From: Bacteroidota bacterium
GTDB taxonomy: Bacteria > Bacteroidota > Bacteroidia > Bacteroidales > Bacteroidaceae
NCBI GenBank assembly: GCA_023426145.1
Contig: JAFABG010000036.1
Location: 1-64,000 of the forward strand
DNA: 64,000 nucleotides
Reading direction: 5' to 3'
The position numbers were made by a program, and so were the translations under genes. A model generated the notes under the pieces. That model saw only the letters and a list, made by a program, of their open reading frames with translations, had not been told where the DNA came from and did no database searches. Of the stretch, positions 7,867-16,867 are shown in pieces (the stretch's first letter is position 1; each line of letters starts with the position of its first letter).

Positions 7867-9378
7867 ATGAAAATATTTCCAAGCAGCAGCATCAAGAAAT
7901 TGGATGCTTATACCATTGAAAACGAACCTATTGCATCCATAGATCTTATGGAGCGAGCAGCGACAGCCTTAAACAAAGCCATTACAGAAAGATGGAACAC
8001 TCAAACACCAGTAACAATTTTTGCAGGACCTGGGAATAATGGTGGCGATGCACTAGCTGTGGGCCGAATGATGGCGGAAAAAGGGTATAAAGTCGAAGTA
8101 TATCTATTCAATACCAAGGGAGAACTTTCTCCTGACTGCCAAACAAATAAAGAATTAATAGAAATGATGGAGGAAGTGGAATTCCACGAAATTAATACTC
8201 AATTCACACCTCCTACTCTGACGACGAATCATCTCGTTATTGATGGGTTGTTTGGTTCAGGTCTGAACAAGCCTTTGAGCGGTGGATTTGCTGCAGTAGT
8301 GAAATACATTAATTCTTCTCCCGCCATGGTAGTAGCCATTGATATTCCTTCAGGTCTAATGGGAGAAGAAAATACATTCAACGTAAAAACAAATATTATT
8401 CGTGCTGATGTCACCTTTAGTTTACAACTACCTAAACTTGCCTTTCTCTTCTCTGAGAACACTGAATATGTAGGAGAATGGGAATTACTGGACATCCAAT
8501 TGAGTAAAGATGGAATTGAGGGAACAGCTACAAATTACGAAATGCTGGAAATTGAGTATATCCGCTCACTCATCAAACCAAGAAAACAATTTGCACATAA
8601 GGGAAACTTCGGACATGGCTTGCTAATAGCAGGCTGTAAAGGAATGGCAGGAGCATCTGTTCTTGCTGCACGTGCATGTTTAAGATCGGGAGCTGGATTA
8701 CTAACCGTTCATGCACCAATATGTAACAATACGATATTGCAAACCGCAATTCCTGAAGCAATAGTAGAAACCGACATCAATGAGACTTGTTTTGCTACCC
8801 CAACTGATACAGATGATTATCAAGCAATCGGCATTGGCCCTGGATTAGGTAGAAATGAAGAAACAGAAGCTGCTCTAATTGAACAACTAGAACATTGCCA
8901 AACTCCTGTTGTGTTAGATGCCGACGCACTAAATATCCTTGCTAATCATCGTCACACTCTTACTCATCTACCCAAAGGTTCTATCCTTACCCCACATCCT
9001 AAGGAACTAGAGCGCCTGACTGGTAAATGCCAAGACTCCTACGAGCGTCTAATGAAGGCCTATGAATTAGCTCGCGTTGCACACGTACACATTATTCTGA
9101 AAGGAGCTTATTCCGCAATTATCACCCCGGAAGGGCGGTGTTATTTCAATCCAACAGGTAATCCTGGAATGGCCACTGCTGGTAGCGGAGATGTGCTCAC
9201 AGGAGTGATTCTTGCTCTTTTAGCCCAAGGATATTCAGCCAAGCATGCAGCCTTAATTGGTACATATATACATGGTTTGGCGGGAGATTTTGCACAGAAG
9301 AAGCAAGGTATGATCGGATTAATAGCTAGTGATATTATTGCTTGCCTACCGAAAGCATGGCAACTTGTAAGCGAATAA
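7867..9378 (+). CDS. nnr: Bifunctional NAD(P)H-hydrate epimerase / ADP-dependent dehydratase
   Basis: This metabolite-repair enzyme epimerises damaged NAD(P)HX and dehydrates the S form back to NAD(P)H. Residues about 1-215 are the YjeF_N epimerase domain with Gly-Pro-Gly-Asn-Asn-Gly-Gly-Asp-Ala near residue 55. Residues about 225-500 are the ribokinase-like dehydratase domain with His-Lys-Gly-Asn-Phe-Gly-His-Gly near 240, Thr-Pro-His-Pro-Lys-Glu near 380 and the nucleotide/substrate motif Ala-Gly-Ser-Gly-Asp-Val-Leu-Thr-Gly at about 437-445. At 503 residues both halves are complete. Confidence 0.95.
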   Translation: MKIFPSSSIKKLDAYTIENEPIASIDLMERAATALNKAITERWNTQTPVTIFAGPGNNGGDALAVGRMMAEKGYKVEVYLFNTKGELSPDCQTNKELIEMMEEVEFHEINTQFTPPTLTTNHLVIDGLFGSGLNKPLSGGFAAVVKYINSSPAMVVAIDIPSGLMGEENTFNVKTNIIRADVTFSLQLPKLAFLFSENTEYVGEWELLDIQLSKDGIEGTATNYEMLEIEYIRSLIKPRKQFAHKGNFGHGLLIAGCKGMAGASVLAARACLRSGAGLLTVHAPICNNTILQTAIPEAIVETDINETCFATPTDTDDYQAIGIGPGLGRNEETEAALIEQLEHCQTPVVLDADALNILANHRHTLTHLPKGSILTPHPKELERLTGKCQDSYERLMKAYELARVAHVHIILKGAYSAIITPEGRCYFNPTGNPGMATAGSGDVLTGVILALLAQGYSAKHAALIGTYIHGLAGDFAQKKQGMIGLIASDIIACLPKAWQLVSE

Positions 9379-9413
9379 AAGTTAAGAACTTAGGGTTTGT
9401 CGAAGAACTTCAT

Positions 9414-9421
9414 TAACTTTG
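9414..9421 (+). promoter_or_regulatory. -7 promoter box of the DUF4831 gene
   Basis: TAACTTTG lies 31 bases before the ATG at 9453. Confidence 0.55.
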
Positions 9422-9452
9422 TTTTTCAAAATCAGTTAAAAAGAAACCGAAT

Positions 9453-10517
9453 ATGAGAAAGTTGATCATAGCAACAGGATTAATTTTGGCTACTTCAGCC
9501 TATGCACAGACAGAAGTATTGACAGGGGTTATGCGTGGTAAAGACTACGGTGTAGTATATACCCTCCCAAAAACTGAGATAGATATAGAAATTCAAGCCT
9601 ATAAAATTAGCTATACACCTGGAGAATTTAGCAAATATGCTGATCGATATCTGAGATTACCTAACATATCTGCTGAACCTGAAGAATATTGGGAACTAAA
9701 TACTGTAAAAGTTAAAGCCGTAGGTGTTCCAAATAGTGAGGCTAGTTACTTTGTTAAACTTAAAGATAAAACTGTAGCACCTCTTATGGAACTTACTGAA
9801 GATGGGTTCATCAAGTCGATCAATGTTCCGTATACGACAAATAACGTCACTAAACAGATTTCTTCTGCTCCGGCCTCTCCAAACAAGGTAAATCCGCGCG
9901 ATTTCCTTACAGAGGAAATATTAATGGCTAGTTCGACAGCAAAAATGGCTGAATTAGTTGCCAAAGAAATATATAATATTCGTGAAAGCAAAAATGCTCT
10001 ATTAAGAGGCCAAGCTGATAACACTCCTTCAGATGGTACCCAGCTAAAACTTATGCTTGACAACTTAAACATTCAAGAAGATGCTATGACAGAAATGTTC
10101 TCTGGGACTCGCGTTAAAGAAGAGAGAACTTTCACTATCCGTCTTGCTCCGAATAAAGAATACGAAAATGAAGTCGCTTTCCGCTTTTCTAAAAAATTAG
10201 GAATAGTTGCCAATAATGATTTGGCAGGCAGTCCATTCTATATTAGCCTGAAAGACTTGAAAACAGTGAAGATACCAGCAGAAGACGAAAAAAAGAAGAA
10301 GGATACAGATGGAATTGCTTATAACGTCCCTGGGCAAGCTATGATCACACTGACCGACGGCAAAAAGAAATTATTTGAAGGGGAAATTCCTGTTACTCAA
10401 TTTGGTGTTATAGAGTATCTAGCTCCTGTATTGTTTAATAAGAATTCAACTATCAAGGTTTACTTTGATCCTACTACTGGAGGTCTATTGAAGGTAGATA
10501 GAGAAGAAACTAAATAA
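9453..10517 (+). CDS. DUF4831 family exported protein
   Basis: This 354-residue protein carries a cleavable signal peptide (Lys-Leu-Ile-Ile-Ala start, cleavage after Ala-Tyr-Ala near residue 18). The body matches the DUF4831 family, known from Bacteroidetes and without assigned function; the early stretch Gly-Val-Val-Tyr-Thr-Leu-Pro-Lys-Thr and Tyr-Leu-Arg-Leu-Pro are typical. No enzyme motif, lipobox or transmembrane segment is seen, so it is probably periplasmic. It has its own promoter and converges on the PqqD-like gene. Confidence 0.8.
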   Translation: MRKLIIATGLILATSAYAQTEVLTGVMRGKDYGVVYTLPKTEIDIEIQAYKISYTPGEFSKYADRYLRLPNISAEPEEYWELNTVKVKAVGVPNSEASYFVKLKDKTVAPLMELTEDGFIKSINVPYTTNNVTKQISSAPASPNKVNPRDFLTEEILMASSTAKMAELVAKEIYNIRESKNALLRGQADNTPSDGTQLKLMLDNLNIQEDAMTEMFSGTRVKEERTFTIRLAPNKEYENEVAFRFSKKLGIVANNDLAGSPFYISLKDLKTVKIPAEDEKKKKDTDGIAYNVPGQAMITLTDGKKKLFEGEIPVTQFGVIEYLAPVLFNKNSTIKVYFDPTTGGLLKVDREETK

Positions 10518-10587
10518 ACGTTCTAAAAAGAACTTCAACTCTTAAAGATAACCCCTCATAAAGTCAGTGAGGAGTGACAGAATTGTA

Positions 10588-10634
10588 TGGATAATGAATA
10601 ACGAAGGCTATTTAGCGTCGCTATTCATTATCCA
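10588..10634. terminator. Inverted repeat between convergent genes
   Basis: Perfect 13-bp arms (10588-10600 and 10622-10634) flank a 21-base loop; the right arm lies inside the last codons of the PqqD-like gene. Position suggests a transcription-end structure. Without a clear T-run this is only tentative. Confidence 0.35.
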
Positions 10635-10964
10635 TTTAATAAATCCATCCTTCTGTAATTGGAAAAGATATGTAGACACCCGAGACTCGTAATATTCTTC
10701 ATCCTGAAAATGATCTGCAAGTTCTTCAATTATCTCACGAACTGTTCGCTTTCCATCTATTAATTCCCATACAGCTGAACCGTGTTCTTCTAATGGAACA
10801 CTAATATCTTTCGACATACCTTTTGGCAATAAATACCGACTCATCCACGAACGTTTAAAACGAGGAAAGGAGAGCACAATACTCTCCCCTTTCCGTTCAG
10901 TTTTAATATGTTCGTTACGACAAGGGACAACCTCTAAAAGGTTAATTTTCTCTTTCGTAGCCAT
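10608..10964 (-). CDS. PqqD family protein
   Basis: This 118-residue protein shows the PqqD/RRE core: Ser-Ala-Val-Trp-Glu-Leu-Ile-Asp-Gly-Lys-Arg-Thr-Val-Arg-Glu-Ile near residues 63-79, then a helix and a second winged-helix-like stretch. PqqD-type domains bind leader peptides of ribosomally made modified peptides. No PQQ gene, radical SAM enzyme or precursor peptide is nearby. The only partner is the MFS gene 37 bases upstream, so its role here is open. Confidence 0.8.
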   Translation of the reverse strand: MATKEKINLLEVVPCRNEHIKTERKGESIVLSFPRFKRSWMSRYLLPKGMSKDISVPLEEHGSAVWELIDGKRTVREIIEELADHFQDEEYYESRVSTYLFQLQKDGFIKWIMNSDAK

Positions 10965-11001
10965 TTTGTTTTACGTTTTACATTAAACTCTTTTTCCTGA
11001 A

Positions 11002-12675
11002 TTATTTCTTAATATTGGCATCTTCCAAACCATAATGTTTCTTTTTGTCCTCAACAAACAGCATGTATGAAATAACAATAGCAATTAATCCAAAGACTGC
11101 AAAAATACACATCGGTAAGGTATAATCGTAATCAACAATTACACCTGCTGAATTTCTAACTGCTGCGAAATCATTGATCACCCACCCTATCAACAAAGGA
11201 ACCATAGAAAGACCAATATTCTGAATATAGAAAATAATCGCATAAGCTGATCCTAACTGCTTCATTGGAATAATCTTAGGTACTGAAGGCCACATCGCGC
11301 TTGGAACAAGAGAGAAAGCAATACCAAGAATGATCATCACAATCACTGCAAACCACCAAACATTCATCAAAGGTAATGCAAAAAGGATATGCACTACTGT
11401 TAACATTAGCGAACCAATAATCATTAAAGTGGCCCCTTTCCCAATTCGGTCATATAAAGTACCAAAAACTGGCGTTAACAAAATCGTTCCAAAAGGTAAC
11501 AATGCAGGGATCAGTCCAGCAAAAGATTCGGGAACATGATATTTAAATATCATCAATTTTGTAGCAAACTTCAAGAAAGGAAAAACTCCGGCGTAAAACA
11601 TCAAGCATAACAATGTTATTAACCAAAAGCCTTTGTTTGTGAAAATTAATTTCAAATCTGCCATTCTAAATCCTTCTTCATCACCTTCACCTAAAGTAGA
11701 ACTAGCTGCAAGAGAACGGTCTTCTTTCTTATCGAGAACACAATATACAAGATAGAATAATAATCCAACACATAAAGCAATGGCACCAAACAAAACAGAA
11801 TAAGATAAGTCCTGCATTGAACGTGCGATAGGTAAACTAACCCCTAAAGCTAAAGCAGTACCAATACGAGCCATAGCAACTTGTAATCCCATTGCCAATG
11901 CTAATTCACGACCTGCAAACCACTTAACAATTACTTTAGAGACTGTTATACCAGTGATTTCACAGCCCATTCCGAAAATGGCAAAACCTACGGATGCAAT
12001 GATGACTTGCATATGCATGCCAAACAATGTCGATGAGCCGAAATCAACAGATAGTGCATACCACTTAATCAACGCACCTACTAACATTAAACTTGAAGAC
12101 ATAACTCCTGTAAAACGAACGCCCATCTTATCAAGAATAATACCTCCAAAAAATAACATTAATAAAAAGACATTAATATAGCCATAAGAACCTGAGAAAA
12201 ATCCATATTCTGTATCTTCCCAACTCTTACCTCCAACTGCTGCATCGATCGCTTTCTCAACAACAACTGTTTTTAAATGAATCCGATGAGTTGTACTATC
12301 ATTAGAAATAATAGCACTCTTTAGCTTAACATCATCAACTGTTATGTTTTGAACAGAATCAATGACTTCATAAGATGCACCTCTCGTAAAGGATTGCAAA
12401 AGCTGTTCATCAGTAGCAAAGCGTTGCTCTAATGTAGATGACTCGTCATCAGAAATTGCTTCTACAGCGCGTACTTTACTTACTAGAGAGTCAGCGGACA
12501 TCGAAGTTCCATCAGTAAAATACACTATCTTACCCTTTGTTGTTAGAAGGCGGTCCAAAGGAGACATTACATCTGTTAAAAAGTAGCCGCACATCATAGT
12601 AAAAGAAACTATAAGTAAGGCTGTCCAACGCGCCCAAGCCTTATCACTTAATTTTCTTTGAATCGTTTCTGTCAT
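11002..12675 (-). CDS. MFS transporter
   Basis: This 557-residue inner-membrane protein has about 12 hydrophobic segments and an MFS signature loop (Gly-Thr-Leu-Tyr-Asp-Arg-Ile-Gly-Lys-Gly near residue 410). An unusually long hydrophilic loop of roughly 110 residues separates the first and second membrane segments; it is Ser/Asp/Val-rich and would face the periplasm. The substrate cannot be read from sequence. It probably shares a transcript with the PqqD-like gene. Confidence 0.85.
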   Translation of the reverse strand: MTETIQRKLSDKAWARWTALLIVSFTMMCGYFLTDVMSPLDRLLTTKGKIVYFTDGTSMSADSLVSKVRAVEAISDDESSTLEQRFATDEQLLQSFTRGASYEVIDSVQNITVDDVKLKSAIISNDSTTHRIHLKTVVVEKAIDAAVGGKSWEDTEYGFFSGSYGYINVFLLMLFFGGIILDKMGVRFTGVMSSSLMLVGALIKWYALSVDFGSSTLFGMHMQVIIASVGFAIFGMGCEITGITVSKVIVKWFAGRELALAMGLQVAMARIGTALALGVSLPIARSMQDLSYSVLFGAIALCVGLLFYLVYCVLDKKEDRSLAASSTLGEGDEEGFRMADLKLIFTNKGFWLITLLCLMFYAGVFPFLKFATKLMIFKYHVPESFAGLIPALLPFGTILLTPVFGTLYDRIGKGATLMIIGSLMLTVVHILFALPLMNVWWFAVIVMIILGIAFSLVPSAMWPSVPKIIPMKQLGSAYAIIFYIQNIGLSMVPLLIGWVINDFAAVRNSAGVIVDYDYTLPMCIFAVFGLIAIVISYMLFVEDKKKHYGLEDANIKK

Positions 12676-12755
12676 ATTCTTATTTTTTTAGTATTACATA
12701 AGTAGCAGAAGCTGTTAACACAATTTTCCAACAACTTCTTTAAAGTCTTATAATA

Positions 12756-12800
12756 AAAATAAGCGAAACAGCTAAATTTGTTACCTGTTTCGCTTATTTT
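12756..12800. terminator. Terminator of the rlmN-secG operon
   Basis: The 16-bp perfect arms (12756-12771 and 12785-12800) enclose a 13-base loop. On the minus strand the hairpin is followed by a T-rich run. It lies 19 bases past the secG stop codon. Confidence 0.85.
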
Positions 12801-12818
12801 ATAATCATCCTAATAATT

Positions 12819-13208
12819 TTATTCTGCCGCAGGAGCAGGTGTTTCAGTTACAGGAGCTTCTGTTGCAGGCGCAGCTTTTTCTGGAGTCGCATCTGTCTTA
12901 GGTGCTTCAGTTCCTGTAGGTAAATTATACGGGTTAGTTTGTTCTTCCTTTTGCGCTTGTTCAAGCAATACATCTTTGTCAGTGGAACGAGGCACAACAT
13001 AAGCAGTAGCAATACTCATTACAACCATGAAGATAGCTAAGCCCCAAGTAGCTTTTTCCAGAAAATCTGTAGTCTTACGCACACCCATAATAGCGTTTGA
13101 TGAAGAGAAACCTGAAGCAAGTCCGCCTCCTTTTGAGTTCTGAATCAGCACGATGAAACACATCAGCAAGGCTGCAATAACCATTAAGATAACGAATAAT
13201 AAGTACAT
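12819..13208 (-). CDS. secG: Preprotein translocase subunit SecG
   Basis: SecG is the small accessory subunit of the SecYEG channel in the inner membrane. The 129-residue protein has two membrane segments (about 3-22 and 53-72) separated by the family loop with Gln-Asn-Ser-Lys-Gly-Gly-Gly-Leu-Ala-Ser-Gly-Phe. The C-terminal 50 residues are a low-complexity Ala/Pro/Thr/Glu tail common in Bacteroidetes SecG. It is the last gene of its operon; SecA is encoded separately at 29817. Confidence 0.95.
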   Translation of the reverse strand: MYLLFVILMVIAALLMCFIVLIQNSKGGGLASGFSSSNAIMGVRKTTDFLEKATWGLAIFMVVMSIATAYVVPRSTDKDVLLEQAQKEEQTNPYNLPTGTEAPKTDATPEKAAPATEAPVTETPAPAAE

Positions 13209-13214
13209 TTTAAA

Positions 13215-14003
13215 TTATTTTGAATTAGCGTTAATAATCAATTTCTCTAAAAATCTAATTTGGTCTGCAAAGTAAGCATTTTTTTTTGGATATTTCAAAC
13301 TTAATTTTTTAATTATTTCAAGAGCTTTCGAATATCGTTGTTGTTTTACGTATATTTTAGCCAAAGTCTCTGTAAAGCAACTCTCATCCTCTTCTTCCCC
13401 GTCAGCCTCACTTTCATTTATTGCATCTTCAGATGAATTAATTTCATGTGATGAAACAGGCAATCGATCTTCATTTTTAATCGATTGAAGTTTCATTACT
13501 GGTTCACTTTCACTCCTCTCTAAAAATCCATCAATCAATTCATGCCCATGAAGCTTTGGCATATCCTCAGTTTCAGAACTTGAAATTGGGGAGTCTTCAA
13601 GAAGATATGTCGTGTAATCCATCGTATAATCTAGACTTGTCTGACTTGCCACATCGTCAGTCGCTGTTGAAAGAAAAGCATCAATCAAAGTCAGTGTACG
13701 ATCTATTGTCGGTTCATCAATTAAACTATTTTCCGAAGTAACTTGAGTATTAGTTTTCGATAAGATAAAACGGTCACCTTCAATTAAATGAAACAAATTA
13801 CGACGATCGGCTATATATAAAACAGCCTTTCTTAACTCAGTTCCAAAGTTAATATCGTGGAGAAGATACAAATTTTTAAGATATAACAATCGGATAGATT
13901 GAAAATACGGATACCTTGCTACAAGATTGCGCAATTCATACAAAGTATCCCTATTTAATATTTCTGGATGTTGAATCCATTGTTGCAAATTTACTGAAGT
14001 CAT
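13215..14003 (-). CDS. Tetratricopeptide-like protein of the lptE-secG operon
   Basis: This 262-residue soluble protein has no signal peptide. Its last 45 residues (Thr-Leu-Ala-Lys-Ile-Tyr-Val-Lys-Gln then Tyr-Ser-Lys-Ala-Leu-Glu-Ile-Ile) form one clear TPR-like helix pair. The middle is acidic and Ser/Glu-rich. It is conserved in place between lptE and secG in Bacteroides as far as I recall. No function is known. It sits 4 bases from lptE and 6 from secG. Confidence 0.7.
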   Translation of the reverse strand: MTSVNLQQWIQHPEILNRDTLYELRNLVARYPYFQSIRLLYLKNLYLLHDINFGTELRKAVLYIADRRNLFHLIEGDRFILSKTNTQVTSENSLIDEPTIDRTLTLIDAFLSTATDDVASQTSLDYTMDYTTYLLEDSPISSSETEDMPKLHGHELIDGFLERSESEPVMKLQSIKNEDRLPVSSHEINSSEDAINESEADGEEEDESCFTETLAKIYVKQQRYSKALEIIKKLSLKYPKKNAYFADQIRFLEKLIINANSK

Positions 14004-14007
14004 TAAA

Positions 14008-14535
14008 TTACCAATTTGCTACAGTCGCATTAAATATTTGATCGGTTATCTCTTTAGTCATTTCTGCTATTAACCCGTCCTGAACAGCCGTCAGCAATTG
14101 GCTAGAGTCATAAGTGCGAAATGCAGAGAATTGCTGTTCAAAATCTTCGGCATGATTGGTATTATTTACAAAACGTACATTAACTGTAATAGTTAGCTTT
14201 GTTTCAGAAGAATACCCATTCGCAGAAACAGCCTGATTATATTGATTATAACCCGTAATTTCTCCCTCAATTTGCAAATCTGCATTCTGGCTAGGCTTCA
14301 AAACCTGCAATCGAGTTTGCCGAATAAATATATCTTTTAAATCCTCGTTAAACTTTGTAGCTAGTGGAGCATATACATAATCTGACTTTATAGGAAAGTC
14401 CGTAATGGATATGGTCTTAACCTTATCATAATTAATAGATGACCCATTAAATTTGTACGACACACTACAAGCGAGTATAACCACCGGTAAAACCAATAAT
14501 ACAAGCGGTCGCTTAATTATATTACTCCAATCCAT
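14008..14535 (-). CDS. lptE: LptE family LPS-assembly lipoprotein
   Basis: LptE plugs the LptD barrel in the outer membrane during LPS insertion. The 175-residue protein has a lipoprotein signal with Cys23 (Ile-Leu-Ala-Cys), followed by Ser-Val-Ser-Tyr-Lys-Phe-Asn-Gly, the usual beginning of Bacteroidetes LptE-like proteins. Its start overlaps the end of the sigma-54 activator gene by 14 bases. LptC is encoded in the neighbouring operon. Confidence 0.85.
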   Translation of the reverse strand: MDWSNIIKRPLVLLVLPVVILACSVSYKFNGSSINYDKVKTISITDFPIKSDYVYAPLATKFNEDLKDIFIRQTRLQVLKPSQNADLQIEGEITGYNQYNQAVSANGYSSETKLTITVNVRFVNNTNHAEDFEQQFSAFRTYDSSQLLTAVQDGLIAEMTKEITDQIFNATVANW

Positions 14536-15757
14536 ATTCTTTTATTTTTCTATAAAGTGTGCGTTCTGAGATATTCAAGTCCTTCGCAGCACTCTTGCGT
14601 TTACCGTGATGCTTTTCGAGAGCTTTACGGATCATTTCTTTTTCCACTTCATCTAACGAAAGCGTTTCCTCAACGTATTCTTCCGTATCTTGGATGTCAT
14701 CATCTTCATCCTTACATATAGCAGGTTGCTGCACAGTATGAATAATAGCAGGCATAGTTGGATGATTCGTAGAAACAACCGGAGTAGAAACCACTTTTCC
14801 CATCTGACTTCCTTGCCCTGCACGTTCGGCCATCATATTATGAACCATTTTTTTTAGTTCAGCGACTTCCTGACGCATATCAAACAAGACAGAATAGAGT
14901 ATTTCACGTTCACTTTCAAAGCTCTTGCTATCGCGAGTCCCAAATAATGCAGGCAGTCTTTGCGTATTCTGCATAGGAAGATAAGAGTGCAATATTGCAG
15001 CTGTAATTTCGCGATTAGTTTCTATAATTGAAATCTGTTCAGTAATATTTTTTAGCTGTCGCACATTCCCAGGCCATGAATAAGCCAACAACTCTTTCTT
15101 TGCGTCATCAGTTAACACAATAGAAGGCATTCTATATTTTTCAGCAAAGTCGGCGGCAAACTTACGGAATAGTAATAATGCATCCTCTCCACGCTCCCGC
15201 AAAGGAGGAATTTGAATAGGCACTGTATTCAATCGATAATAAAGATCTTCTCTAAATCGTCCTTCAGCAATGGCTTTAGTCAAGTTTACATTAGTAGCTG
15301 CCACAATACGTACATCCGTTTTCTGCACTTTAGACGAACCAACCTTAATAAACTCTCCACTTTCCAAAACACGCAGTAAGCGAGCTTGAGTAGGTAAAGG
15401 TAACTCTCCTACTTCATCAAGAAAAATAGTACCACTGTCTGCCTCACCAAAATAGCCTTTTCTTTCACCAATTGCTCCAGTAAAAGCTCCCTTTTCATGT
15501 CCAAAAAGTTCAGAATCAATTGTTCCTTCAGGAATAGCACCGCAGTTTACAGCAATATATTGTCCGTGTTTCCTACGACTATATTGATGAATAATTTGTG
15601 GAAAACTTTCCTTACCAACTCCACTTTCACCTGTAATTAGCACGGACAAATCGGTAGGCGCTACCTGAATGGCAACATCTATAGCACGTGATAAAGCTTC
15701 GGTATTACCTATAATACCAAAACGCAATTTCACTTGTTGTATTTCCGCTTTTGTCAT
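14522..15757 (-). CDS. Sigma-54-dependent Fis family transcriptional regulator
   Basis: This 411-residue AAA+ activator remodels RNA polymerase-sigma54. Walker A Gly-Glu-Ser-Gly-Val-Gly-Lys-Glu is at 43-50, the sigma54-contact loop Gly-Ala-Phe-Thr-Gly-Ala at 90-95, Walker B with Ile-Phe-Leu-Asp-Glu near 111-115, and a Fis-type helix-turn-helix at about 370-411. There is no N-terminal receiver, GAF or PAS domain, so activity must be controlled by expression, a partner or oligomerisation. It sits between pdxA and lptE in a housekeeping operon. Confidence 0.95.
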   Translation of the reverse strand: MTKAEIQQVKLRFGIIGNTEALSRAIDVAIQVAPTDLSVLITGESGVGKESFPQIIHQYSRRKHGQYIAVNCGAIPEGTIDSELFGHEKGAFTGAIGERKGYFGEADSGTIFLDEVGELPLPTQARLLRVLESGEFIKVGSSKVQKTDVRIVAATNVNLTKAIAEGRFREDLYYRLNTVPIQIPPLRERGEDALLLFRKFAADFAEKYRMPSIVLTDDAKKELLAYSWPGNVRQLKNITEQISIIETNREITAAILHSYLPMQNTQRLPALFGTRDSKSFESEREILYSVLFDMRQEVAELKKMVHNMMAERAGQGSQMGKVVSTPVVSTNHPTMPAIIHTVQQPAICKDEDDDIQDTEEYVEETLSLDEVEKEMIRKALEKHHGKRKSAAKDLNISERTLYRKIKEYGLE

Positions 15758-15764
15758 TACCTTA

Positions 15765-16859
15765 TTAATCTTCGTCTACTGTATCTAGTTTTAATTTATC
15801 ACTATCATCTCTTCTCTCGTAATATTGCTTACGCAACGGATTCGCTCCTGCTATTTTTTCACGCTGACGATTACGGAAAACATCAATAGCTACATATATA
15901 GCTTGGCGGAATGAGTCTTCACTAGCCAATCCCTTCCCTGCAATGTCATAAGCAGTTCCATGAGCCGGAGAAGTACGTACTACAGGTAACCCTGCTGTAT
16001 AATTTACGCCATCATCCATAGCAAGTGCTTTAAATGGAGCCAATCCTTGATCATGATACATAGCAAGTACACCATCAAAATGTGTATAATTGCCTGATCC
16101 CATAAAACCGTCTGCCGCGTAAGGACCGTAACAGAGCAATCCCTTCTCAGCCATCTCTTTCATGGCAGGTATGATTACTTCAGATTCTTCGGTACCCAGT
16201 AATCCACCATCTCCAGCATGAGGGTTTAATGAAAGAACCGCAATACGAGGAGCACCAATTCCAAAATCCTGTTTCAAACATGCATGGAATATTGCTAATT
16301 TTTCTTGAATCAACTCTTTTGTAATAGAAGTAGCGATCTCGCGAACCGGAATATGTGTTGTTACCAAAGCCACACGGAAATCATCTTTCATTAAAATCAT
16401 TAAAGACTTATTTCCATTACCCAAACGTTCCTCAATATATTCAGTATGTCCGGGAAACGAAAATTCATCTGACTGAATGGTATGTTTGTTAATTGGAGCC
16501 GTAACAATCACATCAATGAGACCTTCATGATAGTCAGCAACTGCACGTTCCAAAGCTCCAAGGGCCGCCTTTCCTGCCTCAGGGTCAGGTTTTGAAAATT
16601 CAACTTTTACTTCATCATCGGTACAATTCAATACACTCAAACGGTTGTTCCCAGCTTCAGAAGCAGTATTAATAATACTAAAACTTGTTTGAATATCTAA
16701 AGCTTTACGATGATATGCAGCCACTTTGGGTGAACCATAAATAATTGGAGTGCATAATTCAAGCATAGTAGGGTCAGAAAATGTTTTTAAAATTACTTCA
16801 TATCCAACTCCATTAATATCACCTTGTGTTATTCCGATTCTTATTTTATTCTCTTCCAT
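15765..16859 (-). CDS. pdxA: 4-hydroxythreonine-4-phosphate dehydrogenase
   Basis: PdxA oxidises 4-phosphohydroxy-L-threonine in the DXP-dependent pathway to pyridoxal 5-phosphate. The 364-residue protein starts with the family motif Ile-Thr-Gln-Gly-Asp-Ile-Asn-Gly-Val-Gly and contains Pro-Gly-His-Thr-Glu (metal ligand His) near 140, Leu-Asn-Pro-His-Ala-Gly near 213 and Tyr-His-Asp-Gln-Gly-Leu-Ala-Pro-Phe-Lys near 270. Gaps of 7-8 bases to both neighbours place it in the rlmN-secG operon. Confidence 0.96.
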   Translation of the reverse strand: MEENKIRIGITQGDINGVGYEVILKTFSDPTMLELCTPIIYGSPKVAAYHRKALDIQTSFSIINTASEAGNNRLSVLNCTDDEVKVEFSKPDPEAGKAALGALERAVADYHEGLIDVIVTAPINKHTIQSDEFSFPGHTEYIEERLGNGNKSLMILMKDDFRVALVTTHIPVREIATSITKELIQEKLAIFHACLKQDFGIGAPRIAVLSLNPHAGDGGLLGTEESEVIIPAMKEMAEKGLLCYGPYAADGFMGSGNYTHFDGVLAMYHDQGLAPFKALAMDDGVNYTAGLPVVRTSPAHGTAYDIAGKGLASEDSFRQAIYVAIDVFRNRQREKIAGANPLRKQYYERRDDSDKLKLDTVDED

Positions 16860-16867
16860 ATATTTTC

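Noticed and set aside
10608..10964. PQQ biosynthesis locus
   Set aside because: Only a PqqD-like protein is present; no pqqA, B, C or E is visible in the window.
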